This document shows positions 9,398 to 17,983 of a DNA stretch of 64,000 nt, piece by piece. The stretch spans positions 620,001 to 684,000 of the forward strand of contig NZ_CP054931.1 in assembly GCF_013364355.1 (NCBI RefSeq), in the 5' to 3' direction. The position numbers and the translations under genes were made by a program. How positions within the stretch are numbered: the first letter of the stretch is position 1; each line of letters begins with the position of its first letter. The DNA is from Stenotrophomonas sp. NA06056. Its GTDB lineage: Bacteria > Pseudomonadota > Gammaproteobacteria > Xanthomonadales > Xanthomonadaceae. Below the pieces are notes generated by a model that was given only the letters and a program-made list of their open reading frames with translations, was not told where the DNA came from and ran no database searches.

Positions 9398-9511
9398 GTG
9401 GGTGCCAACCTTGGTTGGCACTATCAGGGCAGGTGGCAGCCCAGTAGATCCACGCCATGCGTGGATGCTTTCCGCGGATGCATAGCGGTGCCAACCAAGG
9501 TTGGCACCTAC
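9398..9511. repeat. Cluster of three SMAG repeats in two classes
   Basis: Two copies of the GGTGCCAACC class (9398-9421 forward with a degenerate GTGG head; 9487-9511 reverse, ending CTAC) flank one GTAGATCCACG-class copy at 9444-9468. The outer pair is inverted and could fold into one large cruciform. The cluster lies between rsgA and the next gene's promoter. Confidence 0.85.
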
Positions 9512-9530
9512 CAAAGCAAGGGCAGGGCGC

Positions 9531-9536
9531 TATAGT
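9531..9536 (+). promoter_or_regulatory. -10 box (TATAGT) of the QEGLA gene
   Basis: The spacing puts the predicted +1 exactly on the A of the ATG at 9543. No ribosome binding site could fit, so this looks like a leaderless transcript. Confidence 0.55.
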
Positions 9537-9542
9537 CCGCCC

Positions 9543-10796
9543 ATGGAACCGACCGCGACGCTCGACCGTGACGTGGCCCACCATGCAGCGCTCGATGCGC
9601 GCCTGGTCGAGGCCGTAGGAGGCATCCGCCTGCTGGGCCTCACCAGTTGGCCAGCGACCCTGCAGACCCCCTTCCTGGAGAGTGTTGCCCGCGGTCAGCC
9701 GAAGCTGCCGGTGGTCGACTACCCGAAGCTGGATTTCAGCGATGAGCGTCGCGCGCTGGCGGCACTTGCTGCCGAGTGCGATGAAACCCATCCGCTGGGC
9801 CATTACGTGCGGCAGTCCGCGCAGAGCTGGGATCTGGCCGCGCAGCTGCTGGAAGGCCTCGGCACCGCGGCCGTGGATGCCTGTTCGGTGCAGTTGTTCG
9901 GATCACCCGAGCAACCGTTGCCCGGCAACGGACCGAGCACGCGCGATGCAGCGCGCCACTTCATCCAGATTGCTGCCGAACTGGATCACGAACTGCTGGC
10001 ACCGGAAGAGCAGGTGCCGGTATCGGCGATCGCCCTGCAGTTGCAGTTGCAGAATGACCTCGATGCGTTCTTCGAATCACGCATCATCCAAGTGCAGCTG
10101 GACCCGGAGCTGGTTTCCAAGGCGGCGGCCGGACCGACCCGTATCCGCCTGCGTACCAGCGCGCGTTTCAGCGCCTACGACCGCGCGCAGCTGTTCCACC
10201 ACGAAGCGCTGGTGCATTCGCTGACCGCCTTGAACGGACGCGAGCAGCCGGTACTGCCCAGCCTCGGATTGTCATCGCCACGGGTAACAGCCACCCAGGA
10301 AGGACTGGCGACATTCGCCGAGCAGATCACCGGCAGTATCGACATCGAGCGACTGAAGCGCATCAGCTTGCGTACCGAGGCGATCGCGATGGCACGCGAA
10401 GGCGCCGATTTCATCGAAGTGTTCCGCTACTTCTGCGATGCCGGGCAGAACCCGGAAGAGAGCTTCGCCTCGGCGCAGCGGGTGTTCCGCGGTGTGCCGC
10501 CGAGCGGTGGCCTGGCCTTCACCAAGGACACGGTGTACCTGCGCGGGCTGGTGTCGGTGCACACCTTCTTCCGCCACATGCTGGCCGAGGATCGCCTGCA
10601 GGTCTGCCGTTGGCTGTTTGCCGGCAAGATGAGCCTGACCGATGCGATCGCGTTCGCGCCGCTGTTCGAATCGGGCGTGTTGAAGCCGCCGCGTTGGCTG
10701 CCGCACTGGATGAGCCGGGCGAACGGTCTGGCCGGCATGCTGGCGTTCTCGCTGTTCGCCAACCGCATCCGGATGGACCAGCTGGCGCCGGAATGA
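9543..10796 (+). CDS. QEGLA-motif protein, DUF1704 putative metallopeptidase
   Basis: This 417-residue cytosolic protein belongs to the family named flavohemoglobin expression-modulating QEGLA motif protein. The name-giving TQEGLATFAE is at residues 251-260. An HExxxH motif (H220-E-A-L-V-H225) precedes it. HExxxH plus a downstream Glu is the zinc site of the DUF1704 clan, which includes the eukaryotic tubulin carboxypeptidases, so a zinc peptidase activity is plausible though the bacterial substrate is unknown. The name reflects an effect on flavohemoglobin seen elsewhere; no flavohemoglobin gene lies in this window. The gene stands alone and converges on the TonB receptor gene across a hairpin region. 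Confidence 0.8.
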   Translation: MEPTATLDRDVAHHAALDARLVEAVGGIRLLGLTSWPATLQTPFLESVARGQPKLPVVDYPKLDFSDERRALAALAAECDETHPLGHYVRQSAQSWDLAAQLLEGLGTAAVDACSVQLFGSPEQPLPGNGPSTRDAARHFIQIAAELDHELLAPEEQVPVSAIALQLQLQNDLDAFFESRIIQVQLDPELVSKAAAGPTRIRLRTSARFSAYDRAQLFHHEALVHSLTALNGREQPVLPSLGLSSPRVTATQEGLATFAEQITGSIDIERLKRISLRTEAIAMAREGADFIEVFRYFCDAGQNPEESFASAQRVFRGVPPSGGLAFTKDTVYLRGLVSVHTFFRHMLAEDRLQVCRWLFAGKMSLTDAIAFAPLFESGVLKPPRWLPHWMSRANGLAGMLAFSLFANRIRMDQLAPE

Positions 10797-10842
10797 AATG
10801 CGTTGGCGGGATGAAGCGCTGGCGCCTTGATTGATATCGCTG

Positions 10843-10950
10843 GGCGGCGGTGGGGCACCCTGGCCAGGACACGCCGTAAACCCATCCATGGGGGCTCGAT
10901 CGGCGCATCCATGCGCCTCACGGTCCTGGCCAGGGTGCCCCACCGCCGCC
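10843..10950 (+). repeat. Long-hairpin element B, 28-bp perfect stem, 52-nt loop
   Basis: The arms at 10843-10870 and 10923-10950 are perfectly complementary over 28 bp (outer end GGCGGCGGTGGGGCACC). The 52-nt loop starts ACGCCGTAAACCC, includes TCCATGGGGGCTCGAT and ends with a nested small hairpin GGCGCATCCATGCGCC, then CTCACG. It is the left partner of a mirror pair with the element at 11100-11197. Confidence 0.85.
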
Positions 10951-11008
10951 AGACAGATTCCCGCGCGGGCGGCAGCACATCACCGCGCCGAAGGGATTGC
11001 GCTTGAAA

Positions 11009-11041
11009 AGCAAAGAGCCGGGCAATGCCCGGCTCTTTGCT
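11009..11041. terminator. Central 15-bp hairpin, bidirectional terminator
   Basis: A perfect stem AGCAAAGAGCCGGGC / GCCCGGCTCTTTGCT encloses an AAT loop. It is followed by T-rich CTTGCTCTTGCTCTTGCTTT on the right and preceded by GCTTGAAA on the left. It is the centre of symmetry of the hairpin pair and the likely terminator of both convergent genes. Confidence 0.75.
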
Positions 11042-11099
11042 CTTGCTCTTGCTCTTGCTTTCCATTGCCTCCGCGCCGGCGCAGGGAATTGTCGAGCGC

Positions 11100-11197
11100 G
11101 GGTAGGCAGGCCCATGCAGGACCGTTGGCGCCATGGATGGCGCCATCGAGCCCCCAAGGACGGGTTTACGGCGTGTCCTGCATGGGCCTGCCTACCC
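11100..11197 (-). repeat. Long-hairpin element C, 23-bp perfect stem, 52-nt loop
   Basis: The arms at 11100-11122 and 11175-11197 pair perfectly (GGGTAGGCAGGCCCATGC...). The loop is again exactly 52 nt. Read on the minus strand it begins ACGCCGTAAACCCGTCC and continues TTGGGGGCTCGATGGCGCC, the same sequence as element B although the arms are unrelated. Confidence 0.85.
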
Positions 11198-11242
11198 CCG
11201 CCATGCAGGAACAATCAACGCGCCGCAGCGCCCGCTTCTGAC

Positions 11243-13531
11243 TTAGAACTCCGCCGCCACCGTCATGAACACCTGCCGCGGCGCACTCGCATGGATCGCA
11301 TACCGCGTGCCCTTCGGATCGGTCGGCGCGAACGAACTCAGCTGGCCCGCATAGCGCTTGTTGGTCAGGTTGGTCGCGTTCAACGACACCCGCACGTTGC
11401 GCAGGCCCATGCCCGGGCCGAAGTCGTAGCCGGCGCCCGCATCGAAGGTGGTCACGCCCGGCACCGACTGGTCGTTGGTGTAGGTGTAGTAGCGTTTGCC
11501 GGTGTACTTGGCGCGCAGGCTGGCGAAGAAACCATCGCGGTTCCAGCTGATTTCACTGGAGGCCATGCGCTGCGGCGTATCCACGGTGATCTTGCCGGCC
11601 ACCGGTACGATTGCACCGCCCGAGGTGTAGTCATCCTCGTAGGTGGTCTTGTTCCAGGACAGCGCGTTGTACCACTGCAGGCCATCGACCGGCTTGAGGA
11701 TGAAGGTCAGCTCGGCACCGTGGCTCTTCACCGAGCCGACGTTGATGAAGCGCGTCACGCACTCCGGACGCGTACCGACTTCGATGCTCGAGCACGGGTT
11801 CAACGACAGCAGACGGTTGTCGAACTTCACGTTGTAGGCCGCGATCGAGGCCTGGTATTTCTCACCGAAGGTACGGAAGCCGGCTTCCAGGCTCTTGGAC
11901 TTCTCCGGCTCCAGACCAGCGCTGGCTGCGAACGATTCCGGCGACACCTGCAGCGGACCGCCGCTGCCGCCGCCGACGAAGGCCGCGATGTTCTCGGCGT
12001 ACGAAGCGAACACTTCATTGTTGGCGTTGAGCTTGAAGCCCACGCCCAGCTGCGGCAGCACCGATTCCTTGGCGGTCAGCGTGCCCGAGGCGATGCTGGT
12101 TTCCATGCCCGGCTGGGCCTTGGCAGTCATCCGCGTGTTCGGGCTCTTGATGCCCACATCTACGGTCAGGCGCTGGTCGAGGAAGCGCATCCGGTCCTGT
12201 ACGTAGAACTGGCGGGTACGGATGTCGAAGTCCTGATTGAACAGGCGGCGGTCCGGGTTCTGCAGGTACAGGTCGTCCAGGAACGGGCCGCTGATGTAGT
12301 AGAAGTTGCGCGAGACGTTATGGTCGTTCTGCTCGTACCACACGCCGGCTTCCAGTTCGTGGATGCCCAGCGTCCACGACAGCGCTGCGGTAATGCCGTC
12401 GCGGTTGATGGTGTAGTTGGTGCTGCGGATCGAGATCGGCAGCATCTTGTCGGTGCCCGGGTAGGACGGCTGGCCCGGTGCCCACCAGTGGCCTTGGCCA
12501 CGGTTCTCGTGGTGGTAGCCCAGCAGTTTCAGGCGACCCTGCTCACCCAGGCGGATGTCGGCGTCAACCGAGTACAGGTTGTCGTCGCGCAATGCACGGC
12601 TCTGGTAGTACGCATCATCGATGCTGTTGACGCCGCCGCTGAAGGCACAGCGCGCCTTGTTGTAGGTGCCCGGTGCGCAGTACGCGGCCGCAACGGCGCG
12701 GTCCCAGTCCGGCGCGTAGATATTCCAGTCGTAGCCCAGCCCGCGCGCCAGCATGTCCTTGGACAGGTAGGCGTAGTTGGCCTGGCTGGCACGCGAGGTC
12801 GCGACGAAGGCGCCGAAGCGGTTGTCGCCCACGTTCCACACCGCCTTGGCATTGAACTGGCGGGTGGTCTGGTTCTGGTACGGCGCGGCCCACATGTCCT
12901 GGTCCTGGTGCACGCCGGAGACATAGGCCGAGAAGCCGTTGATGTCGCCGGTATCCACGCGCAGGTAGCCGCGACGCTGGTTGTCGTCGCCGACGGTGAT
13001 GCTGGCGCGGCCACCGAACTCGGTGGACGGATCCATCGAGAAATACTGGATGGTGCCGCCCAGGTTGCTGGTCGAGGCCACGCCCAGCGAACCGATGCCC
13101 TGCGACAGTTCCGCGCCGGCCAGGTTCTCGGCGATCAGTGCACGGGCGATGCTCAGGCCGTTGTAGTTGCCGTAGCTGTTGTCGCCCAGCGGGATGCCGT
13201 CCAGCGTGTAGCCGAGGCGGCTCTTGTCGAAGCCGCGCAGGCTGATGGTCTGCGATTCTTCATTGGCACCGAAGGCATCGTTGGACTGCACCGACACGCC
13301 GGGCAGGCGGTCGAGGATCTTCTGGCCGCTGGTACCCGGCGGCAGCACCTGCTTGTCGACAGTGGTGATGCGCTGCACCTGGCGGGTCTCGCCCTGGCCG
13401 ATGACCGAGACGGTATCCAGCGTCTGCGCGCTCAGCGCGATATCGGCGGTGGCGTCGGTGGCTTCAGCGGCGTGGGCGCTGGCGGCGGAAAGCGCGATCG
13501 CCACGGCGATCGTCAGATATCGGGTCTGCAT
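11243..13531 (-). CDS. TonB-dependent outer-membrane receptor
   Basis: A 20-residue signal peptide (MQTRYLTIAV...SAHA) leads into a plug domain (TLDTVSVIGQGETRQVQRITTVDKQVL, DRLPGVSVQ, ISLRGFDKSRLGYTLDGIPLGDN, GSLGVASTSNLGGTIQY). A 22-strand-type barrel follows, ending NATNLTNKRYAG...RQVFMTVAAEF with the terminal Phe. At 762 residues it has normal length. It imports a TonB-dependent ligand across the outer membrane. The neighbours (SDR, citrate-type transporter, porin) suggest an organic acid or metal-organic complex such as metal-citrate, which is an inference only. No FecA-type signalling extension is visible. An in-frame ATG at 13546 is the alternative start. Confidence 0.9.
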   Translation of the reverse strand: MQTRYLTIAVAIALSAASAHAAEATDATADIALSAQTLDTVSVIGQGETRQVQRITTVDKQVLPPGTSGQKILDRLPGVSVQSNDAFGANEESQTISLRGFDKSRLGYTLDGIPLGDNSYGNYNGLSIARALIAENLAGAELSQGIGSLGVASTSNLGGTIQYFSMDPSTEFGGRASITVGDDNQRRGYLRVDTGDINGFSAYVSGVHQDQDMWAAPYQNQTTRQFNAKAVWNVGDNRFGAFVATSRASQANYAYLSKDMLARGLGYDWNIYAPDWDRAVAAAYCAPGTYNKARCAFSGGVNSIDDAYYQSRALRDDNLYSVDADIRLGEQGRLKLLGYHHENRGQGHWWAPGQPSYPGTDKMLPISIRSTNYTINRDGITAALSWTLGIHELEAGVWYEQNDHNVSRNFYYISGPFLDDLYLQNPDRRLFNQDFDIRTRQFYVQDRMRFLDQRLTVDVGIKSPNTRMTAKAQPGMETSIASGTLTAKESVLPQLGVGFKLNANNEVFASYAENIAAFVGGGSGGPLQVSPESFAASAGLEPEKSKSLEAGFRTFGEKYQASIAAYNVKFDNRLLSLNPCSSIEVGTRPECVTRFINVGSVKSHGAELTFILKPVDGLQWYNALSWNKTTYEDDYTSGGAIVPVAGKITVDTPQRMASSEISWNRDGFFASLRAKYTGKRYYTYTNDQSVPGVTTFDAGAGYDFGPGMGLRNVRVSLNATNLTNKRYAGQLSSFAPTDPKGTRYAIHASAPRQVFMTVAAEF

Positions 13532-13646
13532 GATGGTCCATTGCATGGGGGGTGATCACCGGCCTGGGGCGCGGTGCATGGCCACTATGCGAAGGGAACA
13601 TGAAACCTTGTTTACGGAAAACCAACGAACGACGTCGTGGGGGAAT

Positions 13647-13700
13647 CCGCGCAGGGCGTGAATCTACCGGGGGAGGGACGTAGATCCGCGCCCTGCGTGG
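13647..13700. repeat. Degenerate inverted SMAG-like pair
   Basis: A reverse copy at 13647-13667 (ending CTAC) faces a forward GTAGATCCGCGCCCTGCGTGG copy at 13680-13700, forming an imperfect stem-loop. The sequence differs from the standard class (CGCGCCCTGCG in place of CACGCCATGCG). It lies just downstream of the SDR stop and upstream of the receptor gene. Confidence 0.6.
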
Positions 13701-13707
13701 AGAAGGG

Positions 13708-14448
13708 CTACCCCATGTACAGGCCACCGTTGACCGGATAATCGGCACCGGTCACGTAGGAGGCTTCATCCGAAGCCAGCCAGGCACACAGGCCGGCCAC
13801 TTCTTCCGGGCGACCCAGGCGCCGCACCGGCACCGACGCGGCCAAGCGGTCCAGCACATCCGGCGGGAAGCTGCTGATCGCCTGGCTGGCGATGTAGCCC
13901 GGCGACAGCGTGTTGACGGTGACCCCACGCGAGGCGACTTCAGCCGCCAACGCGCGGCTGAAACCATGCATCGCGGCCTTTGCCGTGGCGTAGTTCACCT
14001 GGCCGATCTGGCCCTTGTGGGCGCTGACCGAACCAATGTTGATGATGCGGCCCCAGCCGCGCGTGGCCATGCCATCAACCACCTGCTTGGTCAGGTTGAA
14101 CAGCGAGTTGAGGTTGGAGGCGATCACTGCATTCCAGTCCTCCACCGTCATCTGCCGGAACAGCAGGTCGCGGCTGCCGCCGGAGTTGTTGACCAGAACA
14201 TCGACTTCGCCGACCTCGGCACGCACCTTGGCGAAGGCCGCCGTGGTCGACGCCCAATCGGTCGCGTTGCCTTCGGAGGCGATGAAATCAAAGCCCTGTT
14301 CGCGCTGCTCGCGCAGCCAGTTGGCCTTGCGCGGCGAGTTGGGTGCGCAGCCAGCGACCACGGTATGGCCGGAACGGGCCAGGCTCTGGCAGATGGCAGT
14401 GCCCACACTGCCCATCCCGCTGGTGACGTAAGCGATTCGAAGCGTCAT
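13708..14448 (-). CDS. SDR oxidoreductase, acetoacetyl-CoA reductase-like
   Basis: This 246-residue classical short-chain dehydrogenase has a Rossmann motif VTSGMGSVGTAIC (residues 8-20), NNSG (87-90) and catalytic Ser140, Tyr153 and Lys157 (YATAK). It ends in the PhaB-like GADYPVNGGLYMG. Length and end motif fit NADPH-dependent acetoacetyl-CoA reductases of the PhaB group, but no phaC or phaA gene is nearby, so the substrate stays open. It is 25 bases from the citrate-type transporter gene, with which it is probably co-transcribed. Confidence 0.82.
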   Translation of the reverse strand: MTLRIAYVTSGMGSVGTAICQSLARSGHTVVAGCAPNSPRKANWLREQREQGFDFIASEGNATDWASTTAAFAKVRAEVGEVDVLVNNSGGSRDLLFRQMTVEDWNAVIASNLNSLFNLTKQVVDGMATRGWGRIINIGSVSAHKGQIGQVNYATAKAAMHGFSRALAAEVASRGVTVNTLSPGYIASQAISSFPPDVLDRLAASVPVRRLGRPEEVAGLCAWLASDEASYVTGADYPVNGGLYMG

Positions 14449-14473
14449 TGCAGAAGGCTCCTTGGTAAGGGAA

Positions 14474-15805
14474 TCAGGTCGTGAAGGGGTAAAGCCCGAA
14501 CAACAGGCCGCCGATCATCAGCAACAACGAAATGGCGATCGCCCACTTCAGGGTGAACTTCTGGTGGTCGGCGAATTCGACCTTGGCCAGCCCCACCAGC
14601 AGATAGGTGGACGGCACCAGCGGGCTGAGCAGGTGCACCGGCTGGCCGGCCAGCGAGGCGCGCGCCATTTCCACCGGCGTGATGCCGTAGTTGCCGGCTG
14701 CCTCGGACAGGATCGGCAGCACGCCGAAGTAGAACGCGTCGTTGGACATGAAGAAGGTGAACGGCATCGACGCCACGGCGGTGATCACGGCGAGATACGG
14801 GCCCCAGCTGTCGGGGATGATCGCGAGGAAGCTGTGCGACATCGCTTCGACCATGCCGGTGTTGTTGAGGATGCCGGTGAAGATGCCCGCGGCGAAGATC
14901 AGCGCCACCACCGACAGCACGCTGCCGGCATGGCTGACCACGCGACGGCGCTGTTCGGCCAGGTTCGGGTAGTTGATCACCAGCGCGATGGCAAAGCCGA
15001 TCATGAACAGCACCGGCATCGGCAGCACACCGATGATGAGTGCGCTCATCAGGGCCACGGTCAGCGCCAGGTTCACCCACAGCAGCCTGGGGCGCTTGGT
15101 GTCTTCGGCATCTTCCACGGTCGGCAGCGTGTTGCCGTCGTCGGACACGCTGTTGTCCATCCAACTACCACCCTTGGGCAGCGTCACGACGCCGAGGCGA
15201 CGGCGCTCCTTCAGGCCCAGGTACCAGGCCAGCAGCAGCACGCCAGCGCAGGCGATCACCATCGACGGAATCAGCGGTACGAACACATCGGCCGGATCCA
15301 CGTGCAGCGCGGTGGCCGCGCGTGCGGTCGGGCCGCCCCACGGCGTCAGGTTCATCACGCCACCGGCGAGGATGGTCACGCAGGTCATGTTCAGCGCGTT
15401 CATGCCCAGCCGCTGGTACAGCGGCAGCATGGCCGAGACGGTGATCATGTAGGTGGTCGAACCATCGCCGTCGAGCGAGATCAGCATCGCCAGTACGGCG
15501 GTGCCAAGCACGATCTTCATCGGGTCGCCCTTGACGAAGCGCAGGATGATCCGCACCAGCGGATCGAACAGGCCCGCATCGATCATCACGCCGAAGTAGA
15601 GGATGGCGAACATCAGCATCACGCCGGTCGGCGCGATCTTCTTGATGCCTTCCAGCATCATTTCGTCGATGCCGGCAGCGAAGCCACCGATCAGAGCGAA
15701 GATGATGGGAATGGTGATCAGGGCAACGAGTGGCGACAGTCGTTTGCTCATGATCAAGTACATGAACGTAATGACCATGCCAAAGCCGAGGATGCTCAGC
15801 ATCAT
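14474..15805 (-). CDS. CitMHS-family citrate/metal:H+ symporter
   Basis: This 443-residue inner-membrane protein has about 11-12 hydrophobic segments in two halves. Family marks are MLISLDGDGSTTYMI (near residue 110), GGVMNLTPWGGPTARAA (near 155) and the C-terminal half-repeat MPFTFFMSNDAFYFGVLPIL. It should import citrate or a related tricarboxylate, usually complexed with a divalent metal, using the proton gradient. The start follows an AGGAG seven bases upstream. A similar gene in Xanthomonas is called citH. It lies between the SDR and porin genes on the same strand and faces a TctDE-like sensor pair, which probably regulates it. Confidence 0.9.
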   Translation of the reverse strand: MMLSILGFGMVITFMYLIMSKRLSPLVALITIPIIFALIGGFAAGIDEMMLEGIKKIAPTGVMLMFAILYFGVMIDAGLFDPLVRIILRFVKGDPMKIVLGTAVLAMLISLDGDGSTTYMITVSAMLPLYQRLGMNALNMTCVTILAGGVMNLTPWGGPTARAATALHVDPADVFVPLIPSMVIACAGVLLLAWYLGLKERRRLGVVTLPKGGSWMDNSVSDDGNTLPTVEDAEDTKRPRLLWVNLALTVALMSALIIGVLPMPVLFMIGFAIALVINYPNLAEQRRRVVSHAGSVLSVVALIFAAGIFTGILNNTGMVEAMSHSFLAIIPDSWGPYLAVITAVASMPFTFFMSNDAFYFGVLPILSEAAGNYGITPVEMARASLAGQPVHLLSPLVPSTYLLVGLAKVEFADHQKFTLKWAIAISLLLMIGGLLFGLYPFTT

Positions 15806-15880
15806 CTGCGGACTCCTAGAGGAAACAGGACGTGGGACGTGGAAGGGGCCCGGGAGCGTGCGCGCCCGGGAAAAACGCGC

Positions 15881-17053
15881 TTAGAAATCGAACTGCAGGC
15901 GCCCGGTGACCGCGCGGGTGCGGTCCACCGTGGTGCCGGCCAGGCGGTCGCGGTTGCGGCTTTCGATCACGTTGAGCATGAAGCGCAGGTTGTCGCGCAG
16001 GTACCAGTTGCCGCCCAGCGTCCAGCCTTCGGTGCTGCCGCGGCGCAGGTCGGGTTGGCCATCCAGGTGCTGTGCGCCCCACATCTGGTCGTAGCGCAGG
16101 GCCACTTCGAAGGCGCCGGCCTTGTGGCGGATGTTCTTGACCCGGGCGAAGCGGCCGGTCTTGCGGTCGTAGGCGCGGCTCTCGCCGGTGACGAACCAGC
16201 TGAGCATGCCGTAGGCGGCCATCACGTCACCGCGCTGCGCACCATCATCGAAGGTGGCGCCGCTGAACTCGCCCTGCCATGACAGCGGGCCGCGCACCTG
16301 CGCATATTCCAGCGACCACTTGTTGACGTCGGTATCGCGGCCAGCGGAGAAATCGACCAGGGTCAGGCGGCTCTCGTCGGACAGATGGCCGGCCGGGCGC
16401 GGACGGATCTTCAGGCCTGGCGTGCCGTTGCCGCCCGGGTTGTCATAGGCCTCGCGGGCCAGCGACAGGCCCAGATGCAGCACGTCGCCATCGGCAGGCG
16501 AGGGTGCCCAGGTGACGCGGCCACCTGCGGCGCGGCCCTTCACCTGCCACGCGTCGATGCTCTCCAGGCTGTACACGCTGGCTGCCCAGGTGAAATCGCC
16601 CGGATTGGCCTGCCAGGACGCGCCCAACCGGTACAGCGGCGCCAACGTGGTGCCGGCGTTGCCGCGCTCCAGGAAGCTGCCGTAGTTGGAACCGGTACGG
16701 TCGTCCAGCGAGAAATACTGCTTGAACTGGCCCACGGTGAGCCGGCCGGCATCGCCGAAGCTGCGGCTCAAATAGACGTCTTTGGCCTCGACACGGTCGC
16801 CGGAGAAATCGGCTTCCAGCTTGTAGTCGACCACGAAGAACTTGCCTGAAACGTCAACCCAGGCACGACGGATCTCGGTGTCGTCCTTGTTCGGCGTACC
16901 CCGGTTGTCGTTGTCGAAGGTGGCGAAGTCCAGGTGCAGGCGGCCGCCGACCGTGGCGGTCACCGGACGCTCGTCTTCGGCGAAGGCCGGCGCGGCCAGC
17001 GCAGCCAGGGCCATCATGGCGGCAGAACGCCGCCAGGCAATGCTCAATTCCAC
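15881..17053 (-). CDS. OprO/OprP-family porin (citrate locus)
   Basis: The protein has 390 residues. A GTG start is preceded by a strong GGGAGGG Shine-Dalgarno sequence. A signal peptide (VELSIAWRRSAAMMALAALAAPAFA) precedes a 16-strand-type barrel with features of the phosphate-selective porin O/P family: GRLHLDFATFDNDN, RRAWVDVSGKFF, YKLEADFSG, VGQFKQYFSLDD and LGGNWYLRDNLRFMLN near the C terminus, which ends LQFDF. In this setting it probably lets citrate or other carboxylates through the outer membrane rather than phosphate. It lies 75 bases upstream of the transporter gene in the same direction and is divergent from the two-component genes. Confidence 0.87.
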   Translation of the reverse strand: MELSIAWRRSAAMMALAALAAPAFAEDERPVTATVGGRLHLDFATFDNDNRGTPNKDDTEIRRAWVDVSGKFFVVDYKLEADFSGDRVEAKDVYLSRSFGDAGRLTVGQFKQYFSLDDRTGSNYGSFLERGNAGTTLAPLYRLGASWQANPGDFTWAASVYSLESIDAWQVKGRAAGGRVTWAPSPADGDVLHLGLSLAREAYDNPGGNGTPGLKIRPRPAGHLSDESRLTLVDFSAGRDTDVNKWSLEYAQVRGPLSWQGEFSGATFDDGAQRGDVMAAYGMLSWFVTGESRAYDRKTGRFARVKNIRHKAGAFEVALRYDQMWGAQHLDGQPDLRRGSTEGWTLGGNWYLRDNLRFMLNVIESRNRDRLAGTTVDRTRAVTGRLQFDF

Positions 17054-17217
17054 AAACCCTCCCAGGTGCACGCCAGGCGCGCGGCAATCGTGGGCACCGG
17101 ACGGTGCGCGGCCGCAGTCTGTGTCGCGCAAGCTGTCATCGTCCTGTCAGCGGTTTGTGCACTGCAGCGTAAAAGACCGCCGGGCACGGCCCTGCGCCAC
17201 GCATGCGGTGTATCCCG

Positions 17218-17240
17218 GTAGCGCCGGTCCATGACCGGCG
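17218..17240 (+). repeat. SMAG repeat in the porin/tctD divergent region
   Basis: A GTAG head is followed by the palindrome CGCCGGTCCATGACCGGCG. It lies in the 240-bp region between two divergent genes. The rest of that region shows no ORF and no certain promoter. Confidence 0.8.
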
Positions 17241-17293
17241 GGCGGACCCTGCGCCATGCGGTAGCATTCGTTTCCCCTCACACGCCCCCGCCC

Positions 17294-17983
17294 ATGCGCC
17301 TGCTGCTGGTCGAAGACAACCCGGACCTGGCCGATGCGATCATCCGTCGCATGCGTCGCAGTGGTCACGCGGTGGACTGGCAGGCCGATGGCCTGGCCGC
17401 CGCCAGCGTGCTGCGTTACCAGAGTTTCGACCTGGTGGTGCTGGATATCGGCCTGCCCAAGCTGGACGGCCTGCGCGTGCTGGCCGGCATGCGCGAGCGC
17501 GGCGACAGCACCCCCGTGCTGATGCTGACCGCACGCGATGGCATCGAAGACCGCGTGCAGGCGCTCGATGTCGGCGCTGACGACTATCTGGGCAAGCCGT
17601 TCGACTTCCGCGAGTTCGAGGCGCGTTGCCGGGTGCTGCTGCGACGTGCACGCGGGCAGGCCAGTGAAGTGGTGCAGATCGGCGGGTTCCAGTTCGACAA
17701 CGCTGCGCACCGGGTGACCCTGGATGGCGAGCCGATCGAACTGCCCAACCGCGAATACCGCCTGCTGGAGATCCTGGTAGGGCGCATGGGCCAGGTCGTC
17801 GGCAAGGATGAGATCGGCAACGGCCTGTTCGGCTTCGATGACGAAGCGGGGCCGAACGCCATCGAGCTGTATGTCGGTCGCCTGCGCAGGAAGCTGGCAA
17901 GCGCGCCGCTGCGGATCACCACGGTGCGCGGTGTCGGCTACCTGCTGGATGCCAGCGATGACAGCACCGACACCGATGGCTGA
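17294..17983 (+). CDS. tctD: OmpR-family response regulator, TctD-like
   Basis: This 229-residue regulator has a receiver domain at residues 1-115 (acidic pocket E7-D8, phosphorylated D51 in VLDIGLPKLDG, and KPF near residue 101) and a C-terminal winged helix (NREYRLLEILVGRMGQVVGKDEI...AIELYVGRLRRKL, GVGYLLD). With the downstream kinase it should control tricarboxylate uptake genes, most simply the divergent porin-CitMHS operon. The last 8 bases overlap the kinase start, which indicates translational coupling. Confidence 0.85.
   Translation: MRLLLVEDNPDLADAIIRRMRRSGHAVDWQADGLAAASVLRYQSFDLVVLDIGLPKLDGLRVLAGMRERGDSTPVLMLTARDGIEDRVQALDVGADDYLGKPFDFREFEARCRVLLRRARGQASEVVQIGGFQFDNAAHRVTLDGEPIELPNREYRLLEILVGRMGQVVGKDEIGNGLFGFDDEAGPNAIELYVGRLRRKLASAPLRITTVRGVGYLLDASDDSTDTDG

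Noticed and set aside
10997..13555. Rightward ORF of ~850 codons opposite the TonB receptor
   Set aside because: It is an antisense shadow with no motifs; the leftward receptor has signal peptide, plug and barrel.
14462..16282. Rightward His/Gln-rich ORF of ~600 codons opposite the CitMHS gene
   Set aside because: The composition is what results from reading a membrane protein gene antisense; there is no independent support.
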